Shown here in pieces: positions 13,544-13,711 of a DNA stretch of 13,711 bases. Both the position numbers and the translations under genes were made by a program. The notes under the pieces were generated by a model. That model was given only the letters and a program-made list of their open reading frames with translations, ran no database searches and was not told the DNA's origin. How positions within the stretch are numbered: the stretch's first letter is position 1; every line of letters begins with the position of its first letter. This DNA is from Candidatus Dojkabacteria bacterium (lineage in GTDB: Bacteria; Patescibacteriota; Dojkabacteria; SC72), in NCBI GenBank assembly GCA_012514355.1, contig JAAZAL010000107.1:1-13711 (forward strand), written 5' to 3'.

Positions 13544-13711
13544 TTATTTCTTTGCGAAGGGTCTTTGTGGACTTCTTCTTCTCTTAATTATTAATCTTTC
13601 AGTTCTCTTGTTCTTTCTTGTTCTAGTTCCAATCCTATTCCCCCAAATATCCTTAGCTGTACCTATTACACCCTTACCTTCACCTCCACCGTGAGGATGC
13701 TCTACTGCATG
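13544..13711 (-). CDS. rplB: 50S ribosomal protein L2 (uL2), C-terminal end only
   Basis: The frame enters from the right edge, and 55 C-terminal residues are visible, beginning HAVEHPHGGGEGKG and ending RRRSPQRPFAKK. HPHGGGEG is the L2 signature close to the peptidyl-transferase centre; E. coli has MNPVDHPHGGGEG, so the residues just before it differ (HAVE for NPVD). The TRKNKRT segment near the end is also characteristic. The rest of the gene lies outside the window. It precedes rpsS by 17 bases, the standard S10-operon order. Confidence 0.96.
   Translation of the reverse strand, partial: HAVEHPHGGGEGKGVIGTAKDIWGNRIGTRTRKNKRTERLIIKRRRSPQRPFAKK

Noticed and set aside
1..13711. TGA recoding to glycine as in some CPR lineages
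   Set aside because: No conserved gene needs an in-frame TGA, and conserved glycines use normal glycine codons.
1..13711. CRISPR arrays, insertion sequences, tRNA or rRNA genes
   Set aside because: No spaced direct repeats, transposase frames, terminal inverted repeats or cloverleaf-like sequences were seen; nearly all bases are coding.

Overview
The window is one long ribosomal-protein superoperon. Every confident gene is on the minus strand, so transcription runs from high to low coordinates. Starting at the right edge, the order is rplB (3' end only), rpsS, rplV, rpsC, rplP, [uL29 remnant], rpsQ, rplN, rplX, rplE, rpsN, rpsH, rplF, rplR, rpsE, rplO, secY, an unrecognised surface-protein gene, adk, infA, rpmJ, rpsM, rpsK, rpsD, rpoA, rplQ, rplM and rpsI. 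A new gene just begins at the left edge. This is the bacterial S10-spc-alpha arrangement, with L13-S9 joined to its end.

The DNA is AT-rich with very tight spacing. Several features suggest a reduced genome of the Candidate Phyla Radiation (Patescibacteria) type. uL30 is absent between rpsE and rplO, where only 1 base separates the genes. uL29 is reduced to a C-terminal scrap. Shine-Dalgarno sequences are rare, and map is missing between adk and infA. The code looks standard. All 27 visible stops are TAA or TAG, never TGA, and no frame needs TGA read as sense. I cannot place the phylum more precisely from this window.

Region by region: 13711-6303 is the S10-spc part ending in secY, which encodes the protein-export channel. 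The 6302-4429 stretch is the variable part. It holds a 352-residue secreted protein with its own good promoter, two copies of a four-cysteine module, a VPKTG sequence and a C-terminal membrane segment. After it comes a zinc-lid adenylate kinase whose usual DGFPR motif is degenerate. At 4352-4325 a clear sigma70-type promoter starts the alpha part (infA to rpsI), which supplies translation initiation, small-subunit head and platform proteins, the RNA polymerase alpha subunit and three further ribosomal proteins.

Most genes are ordinary housekeeping genes. The parts worth a second look are the inserted cysteine-module surface protein (5160-6218), the uL29 remnant with a possible frameshift site at the end of rplP (about 11728-11835), the altered adenylate kinase, and the palindromes on the infA promoter and on the promoter-like sequence at the left edge.
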